Source: Candidatus Amoebophilus asiaticus 5a2 (GTDB lineage Bacteria; Bacteroidota; Bacteroidia; Cytophagales; Amoebophilaceae). From it: a stretch of 64,000 nt of DNA. Below are positions 47,182 to 57,068 of this stretch, piece by piece. Positions within the stretch are counted from its first letter, which is position 1. Each line of letters begins with the position of its first letter. The notes beneath the pieces were generated by a model. It was not told where the DNA came from, did not search any database, and was given only the letters and a program-made list of their open reading frames with translations. A program made the position numbers and the translations under genes. Where the stretch lies: NCBI RefSeq assembly GCF_000020565.1, contig NC_010830.1:1468001-1532000 (forward strand), given 5' to 3'.

Positions 47182-48579
47182 CTACTTATTATCTACTTTT
47201 GGTGTGTCTATTGATGCCGTATCTTTCTTTTTAGATAAATCATCCAACATTTGATTGAATTCTTCAACACTAGTCTCTTTTATATGAATTTTAACTTTAT
47301 CTTTTAAGGTATGTAAAATCTTTTCTTGAAAAATTAAATCATATGTTTCTTTATAGCGCTGGTCAGTTTCTCCACTTGCAAAACTTTTTTCTATTCTTTT
47401 TTTAAGGTCTTCTTTACTTAATGTACCTAATTCACTATAGCCTCTTGTAGTACTAGCCTTCCTTTTAATTAATTCAATAATTTCTTCTATAGTTACTTGT
47501 ATCTCATGTTCTTGCCCAATCTTTTCAGCTATTAAATCCCAATGCAAGTTAGGTTGCATATATGCATAAAACTGCCCTATTAGAGATTCTTCCCAAGTAG
47601 GGTTTTTACTTTTTAGCCGTTTCTTGATAAAGGTTTCTGGCAGTTCAAGTGATATATGATTACTAACAGCTTGCTTCAAGTTATTAGCCAACAAAGAATC
47701 TGCTACGTTTTGTGTATAGGCAATAAAGCTATCACTAAATTTTTGTTTGAATTCTTCGAGTGTAAAGGTTTCATCTTCTCCTAAGATATTAGAGAAAAAT
47801 GTTTCGTTAAGCTCGGCTGGTATTGTACGATAAATCTTCTCTGCCGCGAACTGATAATCACCCTCTAATGAGCTTAAAAGTGATAATGTTTCTTGATGAG
47901 CAGCGCTTACTTTTGGAAGTATATATGGTTGCTTAGGATCCAGCTGGAGTGTTCGTTTTTCTGAAATCTCCATATCCAAAAGGTCTGTAGCATTTTTCTC
48001 AAACTTAATCTCTGCAGGAAGATATACTGGTTGTTTAAAATTAGCATCATCTGTAAGTAAGCCATATACCATATCTCCTGGTTCACTTTTGGTTACTTCT
48101 ATCGCATCACCATACTGTAGTTGAACTTTTTTTATGGCTTCATCAACCGTATTATCAGCTACACTTTTAATTTTCCAACATTCTATCTCAACTTGTTCTA
48201 ATTGTGTTAGATCTACGTCAGGAATTAATCCACATTCAAATTTAATTTGAAAGTTACCAGGATGTTGAAAGTTGATATCTGAATTATATAGAGAATTTTC
48301 CACCATAATGGGCTCGCCCCATAATCTAAGCTTCTGTTCTTCTACATACTCCTGGATAGCTTTTGTAACCATCTCCATCACTACCTGAAGTAAGACTTCT
48401 GGACCATACATCTTCTTTACAAGCGCCTGGGGAACTTGTCCTTTTCTAAATCCTTTTAAGTTAACTTTGGAACGATATTGTACGATGGCTTGTTCTACAC
48501 GGGGTATATAATCTTCTTCTGTCAGGTCTATGATGAGATCTGCCTCAAGAGGATTACTCTTATGGAATATAATGTTCAA
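47182..48579 (-). CDS. tig: Trigger factor chaperone
   Basis: A 465-residue ribosome-associated chaperone, first gene of the tig-clpP-clpX cluster. The N-terminal ribosome-binding domain has the signature KGFRKGQVPQALVKKMYG (the GFRxGxxP loop that contacts L23). The middle part is divergent and the peptidyl-prolyl isomerase domain is hard to recognise, as usual in Bacteroidota. The C-terminal arms are helical and highly charged, ending with a lysine-rich, disordered tail (DDLSKKKDTASID). Confidence 0.92.
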   Translation of the reverse strand: MNIIFHKSNPLEADLIIDLTEEDYIPRVEQAIVQYRSKVNLKGFRKGQVPQALVKKMYGPEVLLQVVMEMVTKAIQEYVEEQKLRLWGEPIMVENSLYNSDINFQHPGNFQIKFECGLIPDVDLTQLEQVEIECWKIKSVADNTVDEAIKKVQLQYGDAIEVTKSEPGDMVYGLLTDDANFKQPVYLPAEIKFEKNATDLLDMEISEKRTLQLDPKQPYILPKVSAAHQETLSLLSSLEGDYQFAAEKIYRTIPAELNETFFSNILGEDETFTLEEFKQKFSDSFIAYTQNVADSLLANNLKQAVSNHISLELPETFIKKRLKSKNPTWEESLIGQFYAYMQPNLHWDLIAEKIGQEHEIQVTIEEIIELIKRKASTTRGYSELGTLSKEDLKKRIEKSFASGETDQRYKETYDLIFQEKILHTLKDKVKIHIKETSVEEFNQMLDDLSKKKDTASIDTPKVDNK

Positions 48580-48734
48580 TTTTTGCTATATAATGTTACG
48601 ATTTAACAAACAAATACTTATACTGCTTCCAAATTGCCTAAAATCTTATTAATATTATCACAAGCTAATATTATAGAAGTATAATTGCATGCAGTTTATC
48701 AATATTCAACCTACAAGCAATAGGCGATTGTTAG

Positions 48735-48816
48735 TGCGGATGGAGGGACTCGAACCCCCATGCTTTGCAGCGCTAGATCCTAAGTCTAGTGCGTCTACCA
48801 ATTCCGCCACATCCGC
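48735..48816 (-). tRNA. tRNA-Leu (anticodon UAG)
   Basis: On the minus strand an 82-nt cloverleaf starts GCGGATG and closes CATCCGC plus discriminator A. The D arm has GGTAGACGC. The anticodon stem CTAGA/TCTAG holds loop CTTAGGA, giving anticodon TAG. A long variable arm typical of class II leucine tRNA follows (CGCTGCAAAGCATG), then the T loop GGTTCGAGTCC. CCA is not encoded. It lies between tig and the RSH gene. Confidence 0.95.
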
Positions 48817-49014
48817 GTTGTTGCTATACAAATCTACTACAAATAAAAGATTTTTTATGCTAATGAAGCAAAAAAATATACAATAAAATGATATTAAATT
48901 TGTTTCAACAAGTAGCGAAGAGATGGAAGAGATGTTGGATTAATAATTATAACTACATGTCAACTAATTATAATGAGTTATATCGAAAACTAAAACCTTT
49001 GTACTTACAGGTAT

Positions 49015-50289
49015 ATGGAACCTAAGCTTGCAAAATTGTTGACTTATACTAATGATATAATTCGTACTCAAAAAGAGGTAGAGAGGAAAGTTATTTTAAA
49101 AAGCTACCGCACATTATATCAATTAGGGAGTTGGCAACCGTGTAGTAAAAATAAAGATTATCTAAAATTAATGAAAAAGGCTTTCCGATTTACCTTGCAG
49201 GTATATCAAGAGCCAAATTATGAGTTTATATCTGGTTCAGTATTTCATCCAATAGAGATTGCTATTATTACAGCAGACAAATTTAGATTAGGTGCCAAAT
49301 CAATTGTTTGTGCGTTGTTGCACGATATTCTTAAGGACAAAAAAGTTACCGAATTAACCTTACGTAAAGAGTTTGGTGCTGAAATTACATCTATAGTAGT
49401 TGGGCTTACTAAGGTAGCAGGGATTACAGCAACAGGATCGGGTAATGAATGCAGTAACCTACGTTATGCTTTAGCTCATTTCTCTCCAGATAATCTGCTA
49501 ATTGTTTTAATAAAGTTTGCCGAATATTTACGCAAAATGTATAAGATAGAGCAATTTTCAAGGGAGAAGCAAATAAGGTTAGCGGACGAAGCCTATGGAA
49601 TTTATATTCCATTAGCACATAATTTAGGGTTGGATAGTATTTATTTGGAATTACAAGACTTGTATTTAAAATTCAAACATAGAATTGTTTATGATGCTAT
49701 CTTAAAAAAAATCAGAGCTACGAAGACAACTAAAGAGGGGTTTTTAGAAAGGTTTATAAAGCCAGTATGTACAATCCTTAAAAAGGAAGGTATACAATTT
49801 ACGCTTAAAGGTAGAACTAAATCTATTGCCTCTATTTGTAATAAAATAAAGGAAAGAGACCTGCCCTTTGAAGCAATATATGACTTTTATGCTGTACGTA
49901 TTGTCTTTGATAGTGATATGGGACATGAGTATAGTAGCTGTTGGGGTATCTATGAACTTATAACTAACCTATATGAACCTAAAATCTCTCATTTAAGAGA
50001 CTGGGTAAGTTATCCTAGAGATACTGGCTATGAAGCTTTACATATTACTGTTATGAGTCCAGAAGGACAGTGGGTAGAGGTGCAAATCCGTGCCAAAAGA
50101 ATGCATAATAATGCTGAACATGGTAATGCAGCACATTGGAAATACAAAAGCAATAGTTTGGGTAAAGAATTTGAGAAAATGGATGGCCGGTGGTTAGAAA
50201 GAGCTAGAGATTTTCTGTCTAAAAACAGCTATGAAGGGGAGCAAAACCAAATATCAATTAGTGTCAATAAAATTTATGTGAATGAGTAA
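49015..50289 (+). CDS. RelA/SpoT-like protein, synthetase intact, hydrolase degraded, no C-terminal domains
   Basis: A 424-residue RSH enzyme; full-length RelA/SpoT proteins are about 700 or more. The (p)ppGpp synthetase region keeps its key residues: the GRTKSIASI loop, the Asp in YDFYAVRIVFD, PRDTGYEALHITV, and Glu in VEVQIRAKRMHNNAEHG. The N-terminal HD hydrolase has HP (VFHPIEIA) and HD (LLHDILKD). However, the usual HDxxED is HDxxKD, and the usual LADRLHNM is FAEYLRKM, replacing the fourth metal ligand and the conserved Asn. The TGS and ACT domains of ribosome sensing are absent, and the protein ends shortly after the synthetase. It appears to make alarmone but not degrade it. How it is controlled is unclear. 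Confidence 0.9.
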   Translation: MEPKLAKLLTYTNDIIRTQKEVERKVILKSYRTLYQLGSWQPCSKNKDYLKLMKKAFRFTLQVYQEPNYEFISGSVFHPIEIAIITADKFRLGAKSIVCALLHDILKDKKVTELTLRKEFGAEITSIVVGLTKVAGITATGSGNECSNLRYALAHFSPDNLLIVLIKFAEYLRKMYKIEQFSREKQIRLADEAYGIYIPLAHNLGLDSIYLELQDLYLKFKHRIVYDAILKKIRATKTTKEGFLERFIKPVCTILKKEGIQFTLKGRTKSIASICNKIKERDLPFEAIYDFYAVRIVFDSDMGHEYSSCWGIYELITNLYEPKISHLRDWVSYPRDTGYEALHITVMSPEGQWVEVQIRAKRMHNNAEHGNAAHWKYKSNSLGKEFEKMDGRWLERARDFLSKNSYEGEQNQISISVNKIYVNE

Positions 50290-50581
50290 TCATTAAACTA
50301 TTTTATACTTATCCGATCTAAGCGCTCTTCCTTTTTTACTAGAATTACACTCGTATTTCTACTCTTTCTGCAATAAGCTTATATAAACAGAACTATATTT
50401 TTAAATTATTTTAAAAGTAACCTTACACTTATTTTGGTTAACTATTGCAAACTTTATTAAAATTTACTTTGTTGGCTTACTAGGTATGTTATGGTGCTTA
50501 TGGCAACGAGGATAAAGAAGTTATGAAGTTTAGTGGAATAGTTGTTTATTTTTCATTTTTTTCAAAAACAGCTTTTAATAT

Positions 50582-51910
50582 ATGTGGATTTTTACTCGTT
50601 TAGATAAAGAATTAAAACAAGCTATCAAGCTATTATCATTAGGTACTTTTTTAGAATACTTTGATTTGTTTTTATATGCCCACATGGCTGTTTTGCTCAA
50701 TGACTTATTTTTCCCGCCTGCTGACACACATGCTAAATCTTTATTAACTGCTTTTGCTTTTTGCAGTTCCTTTATTTTTAGGCCTATAGGCGCTATGTTA
50801 TTTGGTTACATAGGTGATACTTATGGACGTAAAATTACCGTAGTGATTACTACTTTTATGATGGCCATTACCTGCTTGATTATGGCCAATGCACCTACTT
50901 ATTCACAAATAGGTATTGCAGCTGCTTGGATTGTAACGGGGTGCCGTATTTTACAAGGTATGTCGTCTATGGGTGAAATTGTAGGTGCTCAGCTTTTTCT
51001 AACAGAAGCTACTCCTTCACCAGTTAGGTTTCCAGTAGTGGGGTTAATTAATGTATTTGGTGATTTAGGAGCAACAATGTCTATTGCAGTAGGGGTATTA
51101 GCAACTTCATATGGGTTTAATTGGCGAATTGCTTTTTGGATAGGCTCGGCCGTAGCCCTTATAGGTAGTTTTGCCCGTACTACTTTGCGTGAATCTCCTG
51201 AGTTTGCAGATGCTCGAAAAAGGTTGCAAAGTGTAGCTACAAGAGCAAAAGAAGATATTACGCAAATCAAAGCAAGACCTTTTTATAATGAACCAATTGC
51301 TGTAAAGACTGCTTTAGCTTATTTTCTAATTAAATGTTCTGGAGCAGTATTTATTTATTTTATCTTTTTTTATGCTACAACTACTTTTAAATTGGTTTTT
51401 AGCTATGATGCTCATCAAATTTTACTGCATAATTTCTTGCTAGGTATAGTAGGAATAATTGCTTGGTCTACACTTAGGACTTATTTAAGCACTAAGATTC
51501 ATCCTCTTAAAATACTTACCTTTGCTTGGATTGGAATAAGTATATTTATCCCCTTTTTGCCTTGGTTATTAAATTACGTCACAGCTCCTTGGCAACTTTT
51601 TCTTATACAAAGTTACATTATATTATTCTGGCCTAATGACTTGCCAGGTGTACCCATTTTTTTTAAAAATTTCCCTGTTTTTAAACGTTTTTCTACTGCT
51701 AGTTTTCTATTTGCTCTAGCTTATGCAGTAGTTTATACTATCACATCGTTTGGCTTAATTTATTTAGTAAATTATCTAGGATATTGGGGTTTATTATTTC
51801 TGATGGTACCTGTACTTATTGGATATAAGTATGGGCTTAATCATTTTATACAATTAGAAAAAGCGGCTGGTAGGTATCCTAAGCTAATCAACTGGGATAT
51901 GGATTGGTAG
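50582..51910 (+). CDS. MFS transporter, ProP/MHS-like
   Basis: A 442-residue polytopic protein with about 12 hydrophobic segments. The MFS loop 2-3 signature is GYIGDTYGRKITVV, and the segments before it (TFLEYFDLFLYAHMAVLLND) resemble the metabolite:H+ symporter group that includes ProP and related amoeba- and Rickettsia-type importers. RILQGMSSMGEIVGAQLFLTE is the conserved motif of helix 4-5. The substrate is unknown; an osmolyte, amino acid or dicarboxylate is possible. It is flanked by the RSH gene and an IS, with no operon partner. Confidence 0.85.
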   Translation: MWIFTRLDKELKQAIKLLSLGTFLEYFDLFLYAHMAVLLNDLFFPPADTHAKSLLTAFAFCSSFIFRPIGAMLFGYIGDTYGRKITVVITTFMMAITCLIMANAPTYSQIGIAAAWIVTGCRILQGMSSMGEIVGAQLFLTEATPSPVRFPVVGLINVFGDLGATMSIAVGVLATSYGFNWRIAFWIGSAVALIGSFARTTLRESPEFADARKRLQSVATRAKEDITQIKARPFYNEPIAVKTALAYFLIKCSGAVFIYFIFFYATTTFKLVFSYDAHQILLHNFLLGIVGIIAWSTLRTYLSTKIHPLKILTFAWIGISIFIPFLPWLLNYVTAPWQLFLIQSYIILFWPNDLPGVPIFFKNFPVFKRFSTASFLFALAYAVVYTITSFGLIYLVNYLGYWGLLFLMVPVLIGYKYGLNHFIQLEKAAGRYPKLINWDMDW

Positions 51911-52002
51911 TATCCTCATATTGTAATTGCACGAAAATATCCGTCTGTTAGAGAGCCATATAGCTAACTGTTTAATAAACGATCAGCCTTACACCCTACA
52001 TT

Positions 52003-52991
52003 AGACCTACTGCGAAAGAGGTAAAATAGAGTAGAATTTTAAATAAAATAAAGAAGGGAGCTTGGCTCTAGCGACATTATTTGTTAAAAAGCGTACTTGA
52101 AGTTTATAAGCCCGGATATAATGTTAAAGCGAAGGTTATATTTTTTCTGAAAATTCCTGTATACCTCTGCCATAATTTTAAATACCTTGATCTCTCTTAT
52201 CTTATGCTCTACCTTCATGCGTATGGAGGCTAGCTTTCTGTTATGGTCTTTTTGCTCTTTGGTTAATGGCCGCTTACGGCTCTTTTTGTAGGGTATCATT
52301 ACATTGCTCTGTAGCTTTTGCCAGCCTTGATAACCACTATCTGCCAGCTTTAAGCTTTCTTTAGGTAAGGGTTTTTCTCCTTTACGGATTTTAAAGTCAT
52401 GCACTCTTCCTTTATGTGATTTGGAGACAGACAGTATTCTCCCATCTTCTCTGATGACTATCTCTGTTTTTATGGTATGTCTCTTTTTCTTGCCTGAATA
52501 AGATTTCTTTTGCTTTTTACTAGGTCTTTGCGTAGGCTGTTCACTTACATCTGCTAATATGCGCAATACCTTGTCTGGGGTTAAAGTCCTATCTTTTTTA
52601 ATGCTAATTTTCTTAGCTAGTAAGGGCTCCATTTTTCTTAGCAAGCGGCATATGTTAGCGTTGTGTAAGTTAAATAAGTAGCCTAGAAATACATGGCTAA
52701 TATAGGTGCGGTAATATACCAAAACACAGAGCAGTTTATCCTCTAAGGTAGGTAAATGGCTCCGACGTCCATGGCGCAGCTTGCTCGCTTCTAACTTTTC
52801 AAAGACAGGCCTTACTTTTTGAACTAATTTATCAAATGTTTCTAGCCTCAATCCAGTTATTCTTCTAAAATTGTATGGGTACTTGCTTATTCTGGTGTAG
52901 GTTAAATGCATACTTATTCCTTTTAGTATATAACAAGGATTACATTTTAACCTTTTCTACTCTCTTTATCAACCTCTTTCGCAGTAGGTCT
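52003..52991 (-). mobile_element. IS5-family (ISL2-like) element B, target duplication ATT
   Basis: A 989-bp element with the same inverted ends as copy A (AGACCTACTGCGAAAGAGGT). Direct ATT copies flank it (52000-52002 and 52992-52994), matching the A-N-T preference. It is diverged from copy A across the catalytic region. Confidence 0.93.
52084..52911 (-). CDS. IS5-family transposase (copy B)
   Basis: A 275-residue DDE transposase, the same length as copy A and alike throughout. Substitutions include RTLTPDK for RSLTSEK and REDGRILSVSKS for GEDGKILSVSKS. The helix-turn-helix start, the basic KKQKKSYSGKKKRHT stretch and the catalytic LADSGYQGW and VEHKIREIK are intact. It looks functional. 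Confidence 0.92.
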   Translation of the reverse strand: MHLTYTRISKYPYNFRRITGLRLETFDKLVQKVRPVFEKLEASKLRHGRRSHLPTLEDKLLCVLVYYRTYISHVFLGYLFNLHNANICRLLRKMEPLLAKKISIKKDRTLTPDKVLRILADVSEQPTQRPSKKQKKSYSGKKKRHTIKTEIVIREDGRILSVSKSHKGRVHDFKIRKGEKPLPKESLKLADSGYQGWQKLQSNVMIPYKKSRKRPLTKEQKDHNRKLASIRMKVEHKIREIKVFKIMAEVYRNFQKKYNLRFNIISGLINFKYAF

Positions 52992-53091
52992 ATTGATAAA
53001 TAAACAAAAAGATAGGAGTATTAACTGAAATTATCTATATAAGATTATTTAACTCTCGTAAAATATAAGAACTCTTTATACGATCCTAATT

Positions 53092-53676
53092 TTATTGTAT
53101 TGCAAGCAGTTTATAAGATTTACGATGATAAGGGGTAAGGCCCAGCTCTTGAATGGCTTTCCGGTGTGTTACTGTAGGGTAACCTACATTCTTTTCCCAA
53201 CCATAATCAGGATACTGTATTGATAATTGATGCATATAGGCATCTCTGTAAGTTTTTGCCAGAATAGAAGCAGCAGCGATAGCATTAAATTGAGCATCAC
53301 CATCTATGATACATTGATGAGGTATATTGGGATAAGGATTAAAATATTTTCCATCAATCAGCAAGAGTTGTGGTAGTTGTCCTAGCTGGCTAATAGCTCG
53401 ATGCATAGCTAAACAAGAGGCATTGAAGATATTTATTTGGTCAATCTCTTCGTGGGTTGCTTCTCCTATAGCCCAAGCAATAGCTACTTCCTTAATGATG
53501 CTGTCTAGCAAAATTCTTTTTGCTGTGCTAAGCTTTTTGGAGTCATTTAACAGAGGGTGGTAATAATTTTTAGGTAAAATAACTGCAGCAGCTACCACAG
53601 GGCCTGCTAGGCAGCCTCTTCCTACTTCATCGCAACCAGCTTCTAGCAAGTCTTCTGTATAATAGGGTTTAAGCAT
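53092..53676 (-). CDS. rnhB: Ribonuclease HII
   Basis: A 194-residue RNase HII that cuts RNA in RNA-DNA hybrids and single misincorporated ribonucleotides. The family signature is DEVGRGCLAGPVVAAAVIL (the D-E pair binds metal). LLIDGKYFNPYP and IIDGDAQFNAIAAASILAKTYRD hold the other catalytic acids. The C-terminal GYPTVTHRKAIQELGLTPYHRKSY is characteristic. It lies 18 bp after the nuoL stop on the same strand. Confidence 0.95.
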   Translation of the reverse strand: MLKPYYTEDLLEAGCDEVGRGCLAGPVVAAAVILPKNYYHPLLNDSKKLSTAKRILLDSIIKEVAIAWAIGEATHEEIDQINIFNASCLAMHRAISQLGQLPQLLLIDGKYFNPYPNIPHQCIIDGDAQFNAIAAASILAKTYRDAYMHQLSIQYPDYGWEKNVGYPTVTHRKAIQELGLTPYHRKSYKLLAIQ

Positions 53677-53694
53677 ATTTTATTCTAAACATGG

Positions 53695-55833
53695 CTATAT
53701 GAACAAGCTGTTATAGATTATCCAGGCAATTAAAAGCAATAATATGCTTATAAAGCTCCATGCTATATGATGTTGGGTATTACCTTTCTGTATGTGTAAA
53801 TATAGCTTACTAAAGCTCCCAAATATAGTAGCTATTGCACGTCCAATACCATCTATAAGTTTATTGTCTATCCAAGCTACAATATGTGCAATGATGACAT
53901 ATCCAATTGTTAAGTATCTTATAAAGCCAGCTATGAGCTTATTTTCTAACCAAGCTACACTATACGCAGTAGTTATACAACTGTTTGCCAGTCGTTTTAT
54001 AAACCCATCTATCATATATTTCTCTACCTTAACTGTATGTTTACTAAAGGACAATATCTGTTTGGCAAACAAACTTACTAAAGCGTCCATGTACCAACCT
54101 TCTGAAAATAGTTGTGTTATTTTATTAGATTTAGAGATTCTGATAATTCTTTTTGGTTTTATGAATAGAAATGCTAAGAGTAGTATAGACGAGAATAAAA
54201 CTCCTATTGCAAGGGACATAGTTAGGAAGTGTATATATGAAAGTTTATTCATCGACAGTGAATCTAGCACATAGGCTATGTTAGCTTTTGCCAAACCATC
54301 TATGATGAATTGTTGGATGGGCAAAATAGAGAAGCCAACTACGAATATTGATAATGCTAATACACTACCTTGCATGGACTTTAAATAATTGTTTTTTACT
54401 ATTGGTACTTTTATATCGTTTCTCCACGTAGGAGTACCGAAAAATATGAGAAGAAAAGATTTTCCTAAATATAAGGCGGTCAAAAAAGTACTGGTAAATG
54501 CCATAACAGGAACTATATAGGCTATATAGTAATTGTCTATAGAAACATTTTCTATACTCCATAGTAAGGTTTGTTCTAAAATAGCTTCTTTAGCATGAAA
54601 GCCTGTCAATCCAGGTAGCCCGACTAATGTTATTGTAGCTACTAAATAACTGACAGCTACCCATGGTAAATAATGCCTTATGCCACCTAGTTGGTCCATA
54701 TATGCTGCATTTTCTTCTTTTGTTCCCTGATGTTGAAGAAATTTTATAACAATACCGGCACATAAGAATAAACAAGCTTTAGCTAAGCCATGAAGTAGTA
54801 AATATGTGATACCTGCCCCCAATGTTTTCAAGCCAATAGCTGCAATAACATATCCTAGCTGGGATAAAGTAGAATAAGCTAACATACGTTTAATATGTTG
54901 TTGCAATAAGGCAGCACAGGCTCCCATGCAAGCAGTTGTATACCCTATTGTAATCATAATATTTTGACACTCAGGCAACAAAATAGTTTCAATACGTATT
55001 AATAGATAAATACCAATGCTAAGTACAGTGGCCGCATGCAAAAGTGCAGATGCTGGTGTGGGAGCTTTCATTGCATTAGGAAGCCAGTTGAAGAATGGAA
55101 ATTGTGCCGATTTGGTAAAGGCAGCTATTAAAAAGCATATCCCTGCTATAAATAAGCTGTTAGAAAAGTTGGCCGTAGCATTTATAGGACGATTTACAAG
55201 CATCATTAAATTACAATTACCTAGCTCTTTTACCACGACTACAATGCCTATTAACAAGCATATAGAGCCTAACTTGCTAGTAATCCAAGCTTGTAAACTA
55301 GCCTTAGCAGCAGTGGGTTGTTGATACCAAAAAGCAATTAGTAAGCTGGAAGCTAAACCGATAAGCTCCCACCCTATTAACATCTCCCATAAATTATCTG
55401 ATACAACGACCCAGCATGCAGCACTAACAGATAGATTTAATAATATAAAGTAGGGCTGTTGTTTAATATTATCTTGTATATAAGCTAGGGAGTATATATG
55501 TACAACCCAGCTGATCAGTGTTATCATAAACAACATGAGTGCTGCCAAGAAGTCTACATAAATACCTATATACAATACGGAATCTTGGCTAAGATGAACC
55601 CAGGGCAAGGAGTGATGGAAAGTAATACCTGAATAGGTGGTTATCAGGGTATAGCTACAGCAGACAATTTGCAGTAATCCTACTAAGTTTATTAACAAAA
55701 AAATACAATTGTTTTTTTTAAATAATATTACCGAAAATGCTAATAATAGGGGTAATGTAATGGATATAAGTAAAAAGATAGAAAAATTTCTTTCTAAAAA
55801 GGAAGGAACATATAACCAAGAGAATGTAAACAA
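53695..55833 (-). CDS. nuoL: NuoL-like proton-pumping subunit, solitary, with repeated C-terminal arm
   Basis: A 712-residue membrane protein of the NuoL/MrpA antiporter fold with about 15 hydrophobic segments. Conserved stretches are WEMLIGWELIGLASSLLIAFW, KSAQFPFFNWLPNAMKAPTPASALLHAATV, MLAYSTLSQLGYV and LLLHGLAKACLFLCAG. In complex I it carries one proton channel and the lateral arm helix. The C-terminus is longer than usual. A roughly 32-residue module (core IDGFIKRLANS, then AYSVAWLENKLI) recurs as AGFIRYLTIGYVIIAHIVAW and IDNKLIDGIGRAIATI, suggesting internal duplication. No other nuo genes flank it, so complex I membership is uncertain. Confidence 0.88.
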   Translation of the reverse strand: MFTFSWLYVPSFLERNFSIFLLISITLPLLLAFSVILFKKNNCIFLLINLVGLLQIVCCSYTLITTYSGITFHHSLPWVHLSQDSVLYIGIYVDFLAALMLFMITLISWVVHIYSLAYIQDNIKQQPYFILLNLSVSAACWVVVSDNLWEMLIGWELIGLASSLLIAFWYQQPTAAKASLQAWITSKLGSICLLIGIVVVVKELGNCNLMMLVNRPINATANFSNSLFIAGICFLIAAFTKSAQFPFFNWLPNAMKAPTPASALLHAATVLSIGIYLLIRIETILLPECQNIMITIGYTTACMGACAALLQQHIKRMLAYSTLSQLGYVIAAIGLKTLGAGITYLLLHGLAKACLFLCAGIVIKFLQHQGTKEENAAYMDQLGGIRHYLPWVAVSYLVATITLVGLPGLTGFHAKEAILEQTLLWSIENVSIDNYYIAYIVPVMAFTSTFLTALYLGKSFLLIFFGTPTWRNDIKVPIVKNNYLKSMQGSVLALSIFVVGFSILPIQQFIIDGLAKANIAYVLDSLSMNKLSYIHFLTMSLAIGVLFSSILLLAFLFIKPKRIIRISKSNKITQLFSEGWYMDALVSLFAKQILSFSKHTVKVEKYMIDGFIKRLANSCITTAYSVAWLENKLIAGFIRYLTIGYVIIAHIVAWIDNKLIDGIGRAIATIFGSFSKLYLHIQKGNTQHHIAWSFISILLLLIAWIIYNSLFI

Positions 55834-56134
55834 AGCTTTAAATTTTGCTTATCAATTTGCTAAAAAGATGTTAGATTGAATATACAAATATAAAAGATAC
55901 TTATTAGGTGACAATAAAATGGTGAGTAAAGCATGCTTATTTGATATATATCAAAGAAACACTTTAAGCTTGTGTTAAATTGATTGTACAACCCCGAATG
56001 GCTGGTTAATAATTATATAAAGGTTCTAGATTAATATTTATTAATATATCCTTTGCTCTATTTATATTTGTATTGTTTAAAATTTTTTTTGTATTAAAAA
56101 CCTACCTCTTAATATATTTTCTAAGTATAAATTT
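55834..56134. other. 301-bp divergent intergenic region
   Basis: AT-rich DNA between two divergent starts (nuoL leftward, the ANK gene rightward). It should hold both promoters. No conserved boxes, repeats or IS traces were made out. Confidence 0.45.
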
Positions 56135-56177
56135 ATGGAAAAAAATCATTTGCGTAGCATATTTATTATTTCCCTTA

Positions 56178-57068
56178 GAGCCTGTTCAAGATCTTTGTTC
56201 ATTAAGTTAATATTTATTAGATTAGAGAGGAAACTAGTCAATAACTTGATAAAAAAGGGACTTATCTATGACTCAAGAGTATTCTACTAATATTAATAGA
56301 GAACAATTTGAAGTTATACGCCCTATTTTGGAAGCAGCCCGAAAAAAGACTAAACCTCGCCAGGTAGATTTATATGAGGTATTCTCTGGATTACTGTATC
56401 TGCTCAAGACAGGCTGCCAATGGAGAATGTTGCCTAAAGATTTTCCTAAATGGCGTACGGTACATGCTTATTTTCAGATATGGAGTGAAAAGCAAGAAAA
56501 TGGCATAAGCTTTCTAGAAGAAGCATTAAAAAAATATGGTTGCTCGTCTGAGGAAGCAAGCAGGTAAAGCAGCCCAAACGAGCCTGATTATAGTAGATGC
56601 GCAAAGCATAAAGAATACAGATACAGCCAAAGAGAAAGGCTATGATGGAGCTAAAAAGATAAACGGGATCAAGCGCCACATAGCCGTAGACAGCCAAGGC
56701 TTACCGCATGGGATATATGTTACACGGGCTAGTGAAACAAATAGAGATGGAGCAGTAACTATGCTTAAAGATCACAAAGAGCAATTAGCTAAGGTAAAGA
56801 AGGTGCTCGTAGATGGAGGCTATAGTGGAGAAGTGTTTGCCAACCAAGTAAAAGAAGTCCTTCAGGGAGCGGAAGTAGAAGTAGCTAAAAGGAGCGAATT
56901 GCATCGATTTAAGGTAATACCTAAGCGATGGATAGTGGAGCGAAGTTTTGGCTGGCTGGAAAAATGCCGACGCCTATGGAAAAACTGTGAGAGAAGATTA
57001 ACTACAAGCTTACAAATGGTGGTGCTTGCTTTTCTAAGAATATGCCTACAAAGATTATGAACAGACTC
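56178..57068 (+). mobile_element. IS5-family (IS427-like) element, target duplication TA
   Basis: An 891-bp element with inverted ends GAGCCTGTTCAAGATCTTTG and a near copy (GAGTCTGTTCATAATCTTTG) read from the right. TA flanks both sides within TTA and TAA. The joined sequence of the host gene reads in frame if one TA is removed, which supports these boundaries. Confidence 0.88.
56268..57060 (+). CDS. IS5-family (IS427-like) transposase in two overlapping frames
   Basis: Frame 1 (56268-56567) encodes the DUF4096-type start ([38 protein letters not shown]). Frame 2 (56536-57060) holds the catalytic core: Asp in IIVDAQSIKNTD, Asp in VLVDGGYSGEVF and Glu in RWIVERSFGWLEKCRRLWK. The two overlap by 32 bp at a run of seven A. 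Members of this group often express the transposase by frameshifting between two such frames. A simple mutation is the alternative. No stop breaks either frame otherwise. Confidence 0.85.

Noticed and set aside
49015-50289. Toxin-like small alarmone synthetase of a toxin-antitoxin or phage-defence pair
   Set aside because: A recognisable HD domain precedes the synthetase domain, so it derives from a long RSH, and no antitoxin-like partner is adjacent.
53792-54274. 160-codon plus-strand frame inside nuoL
   Set aside because: It is antisense to hydrophobic nuoL coding sequence and has no recognisable domain.
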